NCBI GenBank assembly: GCA_021464245.1
Contig: JADCRB010000025.1
Coordinates: forward strand, 1,398,193 to 1,462,192
Origin: Carallia brachiata
Taxonomy: Eukaryota; Streptophyta; Magnoliopsida; Malpighiales; Rhizophoraceae
Length of the DNA: 64,000 nt
Direction of reading: 5' to 3'
This document shows, piece by piece, positions 37,017 through 51,326 of the stretch. Numbering within the stretch: the first letter of the stretch is position 1; every line of letters begins with the position of its first letter. A program made the translations under genes and the position numbers. The notes under the pieces were generated by a model. That model saw only the letters and a list, made by a program, of their open reading frames with translations, was not told the DNA's origin and searched no databases.

Positions 37017-38675
37017 TCATCTCTCTTCCTCGCCGTAGACTCTAGAGCTTGTGGTTTCTGGCCCATGTCTTATATTATTTGGAAAAGCACTATGTAGTAG
37101 CTACTGTTGTACTTGTCTCTATTGCTAGACTCACTAGTATTAGTATCCCAAGGGCTGTCTGGTTAGTTCGTTTTCTACGTTAGTTTGCTTCACTGGTATA
37201 TAAATTTCGCCATAATTTGGACTGAAAAAAAAAAAAACCGAGAAAGAATTTGAAAGAAAATGTTGTGAGTGCATTTGCAGAGAATCCCAGCAAGAAACTT
37301 TGTCAGCCCAACCGTGTTTGCTTAGTTGAATTGCCATTATTTAGACCGATTGTAGCTGTTTTTTTTTTTTTCCCTTCCACTTATCAATGTTCCTTTTTCA
37401 ATTGCGGAATCTAAATTTTGACCTGTGAATATGATAATTAATACATTTGCAATCTGTCTTCTTCTTTTTTTTTGGGCAAGAAAATGCGTTTGCAATATCT
37501 CAATTGGTTTTGTGAATAATTGCATCACTTTTGTTCTTTTCCCCTGCTTAAATGTGACGTCCATTGGGTTTTGGATTTTATCACTTGGATTCAAATATAT
37601 AATCAGAATCTTCATGTGGGTGTCCGAATTTCAAGTTTGCAATTTGATTTCCGCATTGGGTTTTTTTTTTTTTTTTGTTAGAAAAAAATTTGTCGGATTT
37701 CTCCATTTCGGCTCTCTCGGTAACTCTAATGAAGCTTGTCTAATTCGGCCGCCAAAGTCATTAACTTAGTGCTTTACTTTTGTGCTACAGAAAGACAGCT
37801 CCTTTACCGTGATAGCTCGCACGAGATAGAGAGAGAGAGAGAGCAAAGTGATTCAGGGAGTAGAAGAGCAGGTTGCTATTTACATTGTCCACAGCAACAG
37901 CTACTAGGCCTTAGCTCGGGCTCTGTCGCTCATGCGCTTGCAAAAGCAAAATTCTGCCTAAAAGAACCCAGATCTCGAGGCCCTTTTCACTGTCTGCGAC
38001 TTGACATTTTGTTTTGTTCAATTAATGGCTCAATTTCGCGCGCACCTTTCCTTTCTCCGCCAATTTCTCTTATAAGCCAGCCTTTGGGTAGCAACTAGCA
38101 ACAGGGTTCAATACATGGTACTTAAAGAGAGCTTTGGCTTTGGCAGGCTTATTTTATTGGTGCTCAAGCCTCAAAGGTGTGGACATTGACTCCGGAGGTT
38201 TTTTTGAGGCCATAATCACAGGAGGGTCGGTGATTGTTTTGGCTTTTGTGGGGAAACTTTGCATGGAAACCGAGGTACTCGAAGCTTTGGTCTGTGTTTC
38301 CTTCATTTGAATATTGTTTTCCAATCCCGGACTTCGGGTGGGCTTTATATTTTTTTGTTTTGGGATCAAATTTATTTGGTTGGGTTATAGAGCACGCTTA
38401 ACAGTATCTTGTCAAGTTGTCATAGGCTGGTGTTGTGGGTAGAAAGTTGGTTCCTAGTATTTACCTTTGTTTTTGAACGTGAATAGTTTACTCTCTTAGC
38501 TTGTTGCTGCTAATTGTATTATTATTGTATTACTTACATAACTAGAGAGCAAAACTCGGTCCGTGAATTGTGGCGTTGTTGGGTTTATATAAGTAACTCC
38601 CGCTAGTTTATTTCATAAGTGGAGAGGGAGTCTCTAGGACGGTGTTTCTTGATTTGTCATATTTGGTTATAAAAT
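37011..38675 (+). promoter_or_regulatory. Promoter / long 5' leader zone of the WD40 gene
   Basis: There is no coding gene. The block is less AT-rich than the flanks and has a second GA run (about 37827-37842). It abuts the WD40 ATG. A spliced 5' UTR is plausible but no exon can be fixed from sequence alone. Confidence 0.35.
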
Positions 38676-41600
38676 ATGTTGAGCTCTGGTAAGGGAAAGG
38701 ATGAGTTGTTCTTTGATTCTGTGGATACCATGTCATTTGAAGCATCCAACGTGATGGGGGAGGGATTGGGTTCTGGCAAATCAGACTATGAAATGTGGTT
38801 GAATGAGCCACAAAGCGTCCAGGAAAGACGCCAAAGCTTTTTACAAGGAATGGGTTTTCTTGACTTTGCTTCCAAGAGTGATGAGATAATTGGGTTGCAG
38901 AGGATTAACGAATGCAGTGGGGCTGTGTCAAGTTCTTTAGTTTCATTTACAGGTGAAAAGAGGAAATCTTGGTTTGTTGTGGGAGGGAACGAAATTGTGA
39001 AACCAATTCCATGGTTGATGAAATGGATGAAGACGGGTTGTTTGCACCAAATGTGGCATGTGAAAGCGACAGTGATGTGTGCTCAACCCATGTACAAGGA
39101 TTCAAATGTAGTGAAGTAGAAGAGCATAAAAACTTAGATGCAGGGAAGATGAAAATGAAAAGTTGGTGGACACACTTTGTACATAAGAGAATAGACAGAT
39201 CAGTTACGTGTATGTCCAAGCACTCAAAGGCTAATCCTGAGGCACCCAAAGCAAACAAAATAAAGGTGAAGCAGAACAAAAAAAATTGCATGGAGCTCAC
39301 GGGGGTTTATATGGCACAAGAAATTCAAGCTCATACAGGCTTGATCCGGACAATGAAATTTAGCCCAGATGGAAGTTATTTGGCAACTGGTGGTGAAGAT
39401 GGGGTTGTTCGCATTTGGCGAGTTATGTCAGTGGATGCATCTTGCAATTCTTTTACATCTGAAGGCCATTTTGCCAGTAATGTGATAGATAGAAAGTCAA
39501 TGTTTATTACAAAAAAAATGAGCAAGGCTTCAGTTATCATTCCTGACAAAGTATTTCAGATTCAAGAGTCACCTCTGCAAGAATTTCATGGCCATGTCAG
39601 CAGTATTTTAGACCTTGCATGGTCCAATTCAAATGTGAGTTCATCCTTCAGAAACTTTTCAGTACGTTTGCTCAATGATAATATTAATGAATTTACGGTC
39701 CACAAGAAAAGCTAAATGTGGAAACTTCAATTGCAGTATCTTCTTTCGGCATCTGCAGATAAAACTGTTCGCTTATGGCAAGTGGGTTGCAACAGTTGTC
39801 TGAACATTTTTCGGCATAGTGATTACGGTAAACACAAAAAGACTTCTTCTGTTTACCGGCATGCCTGTGATCTTACGCTGGTGGGAACCAGTTGTCCCAT
39901 AAATCTTCTATATCGTTTTTACTTACTACTTTTTCTGTGAATTATGAGTTCTGAACTGATATGGTTTTGTTTCTTTGTCCGGTATCAGTTACATGCATTC
40001 AGTTCAATCCTGTTGATGAAACATATTTCATTAGCGGCTCAATCGATGGAAAAGTTCGAATTTGGGGAGTATCTGAGAAGCGAGTTGTTGACTGGGCTGA
40101 CATTCGTGATGTAATATCTGCTATATGTTACCGGCCAGATGGAAAAGTATGAATTTTGTTCTTTGACTGCCCTCCTCTCACCTTTTCCACATTTCATGTT
40201 TCCAGTTTATCTCAATAACCACTTTCTATTTTATCATCTATACAGGGGTTTGTTGTTGGTTGCATTACAGGCTCTTGTCGCTTCTATGATGCCTCAGGTA
40301 TGTTGCTCCTTACGTCTTAAATACTTGCACCATTTTATTTTGAACTCATTGACAACTTCCCCTGGAGGTGTGCCTAAATTCATTTTGTCCTGGTATAGAC
40401 AGTTACCTCCAGCTTGAGGCTGAGATAAATTTTCATGGTCGGAGAAAAACCTCTGGTAGCAGAATTACTGGCATTCAGGTTTCACACTTGAAGATCTTGT
40501 TAATAGGAAAGTTTCAAGTTTGATTGGCTCTTGTTCCTCATTAAGACTGTTTTTTCATTCTTTCTTGCAGTTCATTGATGAAAGATCTCAAAGAGTAATG
40601 ATTACTTCTGAAGATTCCAAAATCAGAATATTTGATGGGGTTGACATCGTTGCCAAATTTAAAGGTAAATTCATTGTAGCCTGTAGATATGTAAGGTTCT
40701 ATTTGAAGTGCCATTCTCATCCATTCTCATCCATCTGTCTCTGGATAAGTCATGTTTCTCTAAACTTGAAAGAAGATGCTTGTAAGTGGTTGGTCTTAAT
40801 CGAGAGAGCGACTTAGAGCCGTCTAGTGCATTCGTAGATTTATGTGACTTTCTAACTGTGATCATTCATGCTCCTTCCACTTGAAGGTAGAAATTTGGCA
40901 AACTATGCTATTTAAAATCTGTTTTTCATGTTTTTTTTTTTATGGTTGGCCTTTAGAAAAATGTTAATGTGTCATTTTGAGATCCATGGTGTTATTGCCT
41001 CACAAACATTTAAACTATAATTAGAGTTTTAATTCTCACAATTTTTTGGGCTTAAATTAAGAGTACTTTCACTGTTTTCTCCTGGAAATATGCAGAAGCC
41101 AGAAGTGGCCTGTTTGCTATCAAGACAGCTAGGTTTACTTCCAAAAAATGATGTAAAGGATAGTTGTTTTTTTTTACTCCTGCTTTGCTAGGGAAATTAC
41201 ATTTCTACAGATTAGGCGCTGCCCCGCTTGGATTGTTCCAATAGTTTAATCTTTCCCACCGTCCACGTTTGTTTCTGCAGGAAGCATGCTAACCTTTCAA
41301 ATCATGTATCTGTCAACTAGTATAAAATAACACTTATACATGCATCTGACTTCATTGACTAAATTCCAAGTTAGGGTCGGAATTTTATCCCTTTTTCCGA
41401 GTTGGCTGTGTTCATCGTTAGGATCTTAAGTACCATTCACTCCGATGCATGTATCTCCAATCTTGGAATCCCGTCAACCTTTTTTCAAGAGAATATGCAA
41501 TCCAGGGGTACAATGAATGCAAACTCAGTTTGACCTTTTGCAAGGTTTTAAAATATGGCATCCCTATGCGCGTATTTTTTTTTATGTTTTGTTGGTCAGC

Positions 41601-42207
41601 GGTGTGCAACCATCCCTAAATTTTTAAGTTTTCTATTGAATATTACAGGTCTTCCAAGGTCTGGAAGTCAGATGTCGGCTTCACTTACTTCGACTGGGAG
41701 ACATATAGTCTCGGTTGGAGAGGACTGTCATGTTTATGTCTGGAATTATGATGGCTTGTTGCCTTACCATCGAAACATACAAAATCTGTACGATCCTATG
41801 AGCACTTCTTTGCTGAAGGTGTGTCCGTGGCATTACCTTGGTCAGGCATGGAAATGGATTCGACAGGCTTAAGAGGTGGCAGAATACCGAGTCATAAACA
41901 AAGAGAGGAATGTGCTTCCTGCAGGAAAGACGCCGAACGTTTTTCACTTGGCAATTGGCTCTTCACGGATGGCCCATGCCGGGGGAGCTCAGCAACATGG
42001 CCTGAGGAAAAACTTCCTCTTTGGGAAGTATCGGCAGCAGCAGAAAATGGTTGTCACAGTCAGCGCCATGGATGCCTTCAGCCGCAGGTCAATAATGCCA
42101 CTGACCACGCTGCTCTATCTGATGCATGGGACCTCGTGATTGTTACAGCAGGATACGATGGAACACTCAGGACTTTCCACAACTACGGATTGCCCATCCG
42201 ACTGTAA
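38676..42207 (+). CDS. WD40-repeat protein, WDR44-like; seven exons, two frameshifts
   Basis: Plant WD40 protein related to WD repeat-containing protein 44, presumably a scaffold; the partner is unknown. Exons: 38676-39634, 39737-39827, 39989-40146, 40246-40297, 40399-40478, 40571-40664, 41649-42207, all with GT-AG introns and consistent phases. The ATG follows an in-frame TAA six bases upstream. About seven WD units are visible: [82 protein letters not shown] and [17 protein letters not shown]. Two breaks occur. Near 38957 (GGTGAAAAGAGG) the frame steps back one base. Near 41819 (AAGGTGTGTCC) it does so again, after which VSVALPW and the family end follow. One restored base at each gives exactly 665 codons including the stop. 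I infer missing bases in the sequence; a decayed gene is the alternative. Confidence 0.92.
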
Positions 42208-44107
42208 AATCACGCCATATTATTGTGGCATTATTGACGAAGGGACTCCATAGTTAATTTTAGGAGCAAGACTTTTTAACTATGTGTAATTAGCAACACT
42301 GTTTTATATAACAATATTGACAATTTAAGATTTTATTTTTTTATAAATTCAACTTATACAATAACTTTATCATGTTATTATTACTTTGAAGTCACTCTAA
42401 TAAAGTGAAATAATTCTCTCATAATTTTAGAAAACACAAAATCATATTAAGAGTTTCTTGCGATTTATCTACCCCATCATCATTCATGTGGCATTAATTT
42501 TCAAAAAGACAAACTTCACTGAAGAAGGGTTTCTCTTCCGACTTCTACCCCATCATCTAATGCGGCCTTATTTTATAGAGCGCTGTATAGAAAGTAGTTT
42601 AATTAAACTTTATTATCGCAATGTTTTGAGTGTATGGTGCTAATTAATCGAGTGCTTTAAAAAATAAGAGATTTTAATGATACATTTTTCAACGTCAAAA
42701 AACTTATTCCTTTTGTTTTACTTTTTTGTTTTTTCTCTCTTATTCCATATCTCTTAAAACAAATGTGACAGCACCTACATCGCACTTTGGTGTTTGATCC
42801 TTTTATAATTTATAGAAACTTTCTTTTTCTGCATTAAAATTAATTTCATCGCTTACACTGTTGCATGCTTTTGTTTCCTTGCTGTTAGCCAATCGTTAAA
42901 AATAAAAAGATGAAAAACAATTGGAAAAAATTTAAAAAAATATCTGAGTTAAAAAAACTTTGAAAAAATTTAAAAAATTCCCAAAAAGTTCAAAAAAATG
43001 TAAAAAAAATCTTTTTTTTTAATTGTAGGAGTTCAAAAAAATTCTAAAATTCCAATATTTTATCAAAACTCTAAAAAAAGCTACATTTTAAAAAAATTAT
43101 AAAAATAAAAAAATTCAAAAAAAATAAAACTAAGAAAAAAAATTCTAGATATTTTTATAAAAATGATAATTTTTAAAAAGTAAGAAAATTATAAAATTTT
43201 CCTTATTTTGAATATTCTTTTTTTTAATATTCTTGTTTTATTTTTCAAAACAAATTTAGATTGTCTTTGAATTTTCCTAAATTTTTTAAATTTTTGTATC
43301 AAAAAATAGAATCGAAAATTTTGCACTCTTTTAAAAAATTTCAAATTTTTTCTTTTTTTTTTGAAATTTTATATTTTTGTGAACTCTTTTGGAGTTTTTT
43401 AAAAAATTCAGATTTTTTTTACTTTTTTCATATTTTTATTTTTATTTTTATTTTTTAAAAAAATTTCACATCTTCAAAGAACAATGACATGACATCTGAC
43501 AGGCATAATCTTAGAAATATTGGAATATTTTATATTAATTTGATCATCTCATCCTTAATTATAAGAGTATTAAAAGACTTTTATATGAACTTGAGTAAAA
43601 ATATAGTTGAATACCAAAATTTAGTCACTACTTAATTTCAGTTTTATTTTATTCACTCCAGCTCAAGCAGCTAATATTAAAATACTAATAATAATATAGT
43701 TCAAAAAGAAAGTATTAGTTAAGTAAAATTTTACCTAGCCAAAAAGGCATTATAAAAAATTTTGTATAACAAAATAAACACAAAAAGTTTCACATTGAGC
43801 AGTGCTATTATTTATAATTATTATTAATTTACAGGTTTTAAATTAAATTAAGATTTGAATTCTATGACTATTAACAAATATGGTTTTTCTTCTAAGGCTA
43901 TTATTATTATTATCTAGAGTAACAATTATAATTAAAAATTCAATTTACTTGTTAATATAACACATCCAGCAAGTTACTCAATTTGGTTTTTATTTCTTTC
44001 TTTTGAAAAAGAAAAATGAAAATTCTAAATTAAAGGAACAAAAATGTTGAAAATATAAGAAATTAATTTTTTAATCTTTGAGGATGGTTATTAGGATGAG
44101 TTTAAAA
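42208..44107. other. Downstream intergenic region with an A/T strand-switch tract
   Basis: The 3' UTR of the WD40 gene occupies the first few hundred bases. No further gene is seen. Between about 42890 and 43470 an A-rich half gives way to a T-rich half near 43195, so the tract can fold back on itself. Confidence 0.5.
42890..43470. repeat. Low-complexity fold-back tract (A-rich then T-rich)
   Basis: Roughly 300 bp of 'aaaaaattc/aaaaagttc' phrases is followed by about 270 bp of 'gaattttttc/gaactttt' phrases on the same strand. The inverted match is loose and AT-dominated. It could be an old MITE or a simple low-complexity palindrome. Confidence 0.55.
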
Positions 44108-44124
44108 CCAGTTAACTTACACTT

Positions 44125-44813
44125 TGTTTGAACTAGAGAAACTTTCATTTCATTAAAAGCTCAAAACCATATACATAGAAGAGCTACCCAACGGGAGCCT
44201 TGCAGTAACATTACAAAGGGGACCAACTTAAGTCACCTTATCTTACGATACACAGCCAACCACTCACTAAACCCAACACTAGCAGCTTTTATGCAGCCCA
44301 ACAAGAAGATCAGAGTCGAGCCCACAGTCCGAGGAGGAGAGAGGCCTGCAAAGGGAGCAGGCATCTAGGACCCGAAGATCCCCGACGCTTTGCAGCCACC
44401 ACTAGGGCGGAGCCTTGGAACATTAGGGTGGATGGCTGATCTCGAAGGGCTGTTGGCGGCTACAATCTAGATGCACTGGACACACACTGAGCTCACTGTA
44501 GAGCCGATTACAAAGCGCAACCAACCAAACGCTGCAAAAGGCGAGGATTAGATCGTGAAGAGAGGAGTAAAAGGGAGTGACCGACAGCAAAAAGAAACAC
44601 GCAGCTCCATCGGCGAACGCACCGAACTACAAAGGGGCGCCTTCATTCCAAAACCACGACCCTCTCCCACCATCCCACCCAGCAGAGAACAAGAGGAGGC
44701 AGGGAAAGGTACCAAAGAACCCGTTTTGGACCAAGCACCACAAAGGAGGGACACCCAACAAAATTCATGCCAGCACCCAAGCCACCTGCAAATCCCTTGT
44801 TTGAAACCAATGA
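44125..44813 (-). mobile_element. Retroposon-like insert with ~17-bp flanking repeats
   Basis: A 689-bp block, GC-rich against its AT-rich surroundings, is flanked by CCAGTTAACTTACACTT (44108-44124) and CCAGTTAGCCTACACTT (44814-44830), a 17-bp direct repeat with two mismatches. On the minus strand it ends with 'gagcttttaatgaaatgaaag', the style of a plant LINE 3' UTR, though no poly-A tail is present. The frames inside (Pro/Arg-rich, for example 44555-44821) have no recognisable domain. A 5'-truncated LINE or a processed transcript copy are both possible. Confidence 0.6.
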
Positions 44814-44830
44814 CCAGTTAGCCTACACTT

Positions 44831-45185
44831 AGTAGTTAAAAAAGGGAAAGATTTATTAATCAAATGTTATGCTGACAGTGACCGACCGATGATAGAAAAC
44901 AAAATAGAAAAGCTCGAATTTGGTGGCTAGCTAGACTTTAAGGCTAACAGTTCGCATAACAAAATGAACACTCATTAATTTTGATTCAAAAAAAGAGAAT
45001 GCTCTTTCTTTTGAATTTTGATTGTTAGTGTTAAAAGTAAGAGAACTAAGTGTGCGGCCAATCTGGCCACATACGAATAAAATAAAAAAATTTATTAAAA
45101 TTTAAGATTTAAAAATAATATTAAATATATTTAAAGTTAAATTAAATATATTTAAAATTTATTATTTTTTCTTTTTTTTAAGGGT
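44831..45185. other. Intergenic sequence
   Basis: No gene is seen. It is AT-rich sequence between the retroposon-like insert and the hAT-like element. Confidence 0.5.
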
Positions 45186-45193
45186 GTAGCTAT

Positions 45194-45867
45194 TATAGTT
45201 TTAAAAACTGGACCGGTTATTAAACTGATAAGAAGATTGGGTTAGTGGTTTAGCAATTCAACCGGAAAACCGGCGGTTGAACTGGCAGGTCAATTTTGAT
45301 TTGATAAAATAATAATTAATACTTATAATTTTTCATTTTTAATAACAAATAGCGAGTATAATCATAAAAAATAGAATATGAGTCTACTTAAATTTAAAAT
45401 AAAATTAAAATACAAGATATTTATGATAATTTTTTAATTAAATAAATTAATAAAGTATAAATATAAAAAATAAAATATTATAAAACTATTAATCGAATAT
45501 TCATATCTAAAAATAAATATTATAGGGTCAATATATAATTCAAAAATATTATATTTTTTATTAATATAAATAAGTATTATTTATTCTCATTTTTAATCCA
45601 AAAAATTAAATAAAACGACGTCGTTTTAATCAAGATGACCTGGTTACCGGTTCACCGGTCCGATCGGCCGGTTCACCGGTTTTGTAGTTACCGATTTTTC
45701 GGTCCGACAGGCCGGTTCACCGGTTTTCCGGTCCGACCGGCCAGTTCACCGGTTTTCGGACGGTTCATTTCCTATTTCAGTTTTATCAGAGAATCGAACC
45801 GATCTGATCTCCGGTTCATCAATTTTCTGATCTGACCGACCGGTTCGGTCCGATTTTTAAAACTATG
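45194..45867. mobile_element. hAT-like MITE, 674 bp, 8-bp target duplication
   Basis: Terminal inverted repeats TATAGTTTTAAAAA (left) and CATAGTTTTAAAAA (right, reverse complement) continue into CGGACCG-type sequence. The exact 8-bp repeat GTAGCTAT flanks the element at 45186-45193 and 45868-45875. Inside, the right half carries repeated 'ccggttcaccggt' and 'ggtccgacc' motifs in a subterminal array (45640-45850). An 8-bp duplication with YA-starting ends is typical of hAT. There is no coding capacity. It lies immediately upstream of the UMP kinase copy. Confidence 0.88.
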
Positions 45868-45879
45868 GTAGCTATACAT

Positions 45880-49021
<3,142 letters not shown>

Positions 49022-49639
49022 TTCAACAGTGGTGATGACTTAATAATGACTGGCATTTTTTGCTGTGGGTTCTCTTGGTTTGGGGTTCATGATTTCTTAT
49101 TTGAGGAATATTTATTGTCTATGCTGAGGATTTTGGCTACGGAAGCATCTTGGAATTCACATTTGCAGTTTGACGACAAAGTGATGAAGTTTGGAAATGC
49201 AGCATTGTCTAAATGGACGCGTTTAGAGACTAGGACTATTCTGTACATAGTTTTGTTGTTGACTATTGAGTTCTTGTGAAACTAGAATCCGTAATCTGTA
49301 TCGAAATTTTGTGGCAATGCAGCAGCCATTCATTTCTAATTGACTAAATGCATGTGTATCACAGAAACAACTTACTAACTTCATTTTAGTCATAATGATT
49401 TTGAGCAACCATTCATTTTATATTATAATTGACTAAATCCAGCAGCCATTCATTTCTAATTGACTTAATATTATAAATTTCATGGTTTACCTTATAATAA
49501 TGTTACAAATACAATCTCCAAAATATTCAAAATGAATAATTAATATTTTTTATATTTAAACAAACTAGTATATACTACTACAAATATTTAGCACATAATA
49601 TAAGCATTATTTAATGAACAAAAACAAAATTATCAAAAA
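49022..49639. repeat. Post-UMPK sequence with a 120-bp-spaced direct repeat
   Basis: The phrase 'agcagccattcatttctaa' begins at 49321 and again at 49441, exactly 120 bp apart. No gene is recognised in the surrounding sequence. Confidence 0.6.
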
Positions 49640-50068
49640 ATTTAATGTTTTGTTAAATTCATTCAAAGTTTCAGTTTGGGTTCAATTTAAATTTATTAGA
49701 GTTATTGCAGGTTTTGAGTTTTTTTTGCTTTGAATTTTGGGATTATTTGAGTTTTACGATATTCAAATTTTGAGTTATTTCATATACAACTTATTTAGGC
49801 TACAAGTCATTTTAGATACACATTTCAGGTTATTCTGATTTCCAATCCAATCGAGTTTTGGATCAATAGCCGTGATCGGGAAGCCTCGTGCATTCTAGTG
49901 TTGTTGTTGGCAGTAGAGTTTCTTTCCAGTTTTTTTCCTTTTTTTTTTTTTTTCCTTCAAATCTTTGTGATGCTCGACGTGTTAGACGCGGGATATTCCT
50001 GTGCAGTATGTGTCAGACAGAATATGTCCCTTGAATATGTTGTGCGTGCTAAAGAGATATAATAGATA
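49640..50068 (+). repeat. Direct repeat copy 1 (about 430 bp)
   Basis: This segment matches 50914-51326 over nearly its whole length. Shared landmarks include 'gggaagcctcgtgcatt' (49879 and 51148), 'ttgttgttggca' and 'gatgctc...gtgttaga'. Similarity is roughly 80-85% by eye. The unit is unidentified. It lacks obvious TG...CA LTR ends and no PBS follows it. Confidence 0.75.
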
Positions 50069-50198
50069 GTAGGACTATTCAAAAATCATTCAATTTATAA
50101 TGTATTTATTTGTATTTATTAAAATTGTGAAGAAAAAATTATTTGTAGTAAAACTGTCAAGTGGATTAGTAGTGGTTTTACAGTTTTAAAAATTACGA

Positions 50199-50420
50199 TC
50201 AACCGAATTGATCCGTTATTATATATATATAAACAGACCCTCGCATGGCTATTACAGTCATTGGCAGTTCATAGTCTGCAGCCCAGAGAATTGCTCGAAT
50301 GGCGTACCACCCAGCATCACCAAGAGCACTAAGTTCATCCAGATCTGACTTCCTGAGAATGTCATTTTTAAGAAAATCCTCATTACCAGCGAGCGTAGAG
50401 AAGCTATGGATCTGTAAGGC
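50199..50420 (-). CDS. Unrecognised open fragment, possible captured exon
   Basis: The minus strand is open from 50420 to a TGA at 50199-50201 (73 codons). The core, about 50410-50262, has ordinary protein composition (LRKSDLDELSALGDAGWY, then AIRAILWAADYEL) and higher GC than its flanks. An acceptor-like 'ccttacag' lies at the upstream edge. I do not recognise the family. There is no methionine near the start, so it is not a standalone gene; it may be an exon fragment captured between the two 430-bp repeats. Confidence 0.35.
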   Translation of the reverse strand, partial: ALQIHSFSTLAGNEDFLKNDILRKSDLDELSALGDAGWYAIRAILWAADYELPMTVIAMRGSVYIYIITDQFG

Positions 50421-50913
50421 CTAAATATGAGTTTTAAGTTTTAAAGCACCAAGAACATGTAACAAAAGAGAAATTTTACGAGTAGTTGAGCACTTAAGGT
50501 AAGACAATCATAATACGCAACACCAATTCTTATATGCAATACCATGCCAATTCCTACAAACTTCATTCTGCAACATATTTACAATGGTATTTATATGAGT
50601 GCCACTACATGGACAAAGTGTAATTGAATTTCAAATTCATTGGTAAGTAACAGTAGCTACATGACATCTTCAAAACTTGCACCCACCAATTGTTTTGGAC
50701 GAAAATTTCAGATTTTGATTGAAAATTTTGACCTTAAGCAGCCAAAAACAGCCCAAACCGGTCAAATGTGCAATTGGTGGATTAGTTGTGGTTTGAAATT
50801 TTCAAACTATTACCATGACGGTTTAGATGTAAATTTTCTCTATAAACTGTCCAATCCGACCCGTTTATCATTCATGAACAAAAGCAAATTAGGTAAGATT
50901 CACTAATAAAAAA

Positions 50914-51326
50914 ATTTATCAAAAAATTTTATGTTTTATTAAATTAATTCAAAGTTTCAATTTGGGTTTAGTTTAAATTTAATAGAGTTATTGTAGGGTT
51001 TGATTTTTAGAATTATTTGAGTTTCAGGATATCCAAATTTTGAGTTATTTCATACACAACTTATTCAGGCTACAAGTCATTTTAGATACAGATTTCGGGT
51101 TATTTAGATTTCCAATCCAATCGGGTTTTGGATCCATAGCAGGGATCGGGAAGCCTCGTGCATTGTAGTGTTGTTGTTGGCAATAGAGTTTCTTTCATTT
51201 TTTTTTCCCCCTTTTTCCTCAAATCTTTGTGATGCTCAATGTGTTAGATACAAGATATTCCCGTGCAACATGTGTCGGACACAGTATATCTCTTGACCAT
51301 GTTGTGTCTGTGCTACAGAGATAGAA
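50914..51326 (+). repeat. Direct repeat copy 2 (about 410 bp)
   Basis: Partner of 49640-50068 in the same orientation, starting about 1.27 kb downstream of it. It differs by scattered substitutions and a shorter T tract near 51198. Confidence 0.75.

Noticed and set aside
38941..38990. A small intron as explanation for the first WD40 frame change
   Set aside because: The second frame has a TGA at 38954-38956, so the switch must occur after it. There is no donor/acceptor pair of viable size there. A single missing base fits the exact codon count.
39716..40417. Several short independent WD40 genes
   Set aside because: They are exons 2-4 of one gene read through introns; GT-AG borders and phases join them.
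44548..44821. Pro/Arg-rich open frames on both strands
   Set aside because: They lie inside the GC-rich retroposon-like insert. Overlapping frames on both strands and the lack of a domain argue against a gene.
50640..50906. Open frame of 88 codons
   Set aside because: It has no recognisable domain, and similar phrases recur near 50160 as repeat sequence.
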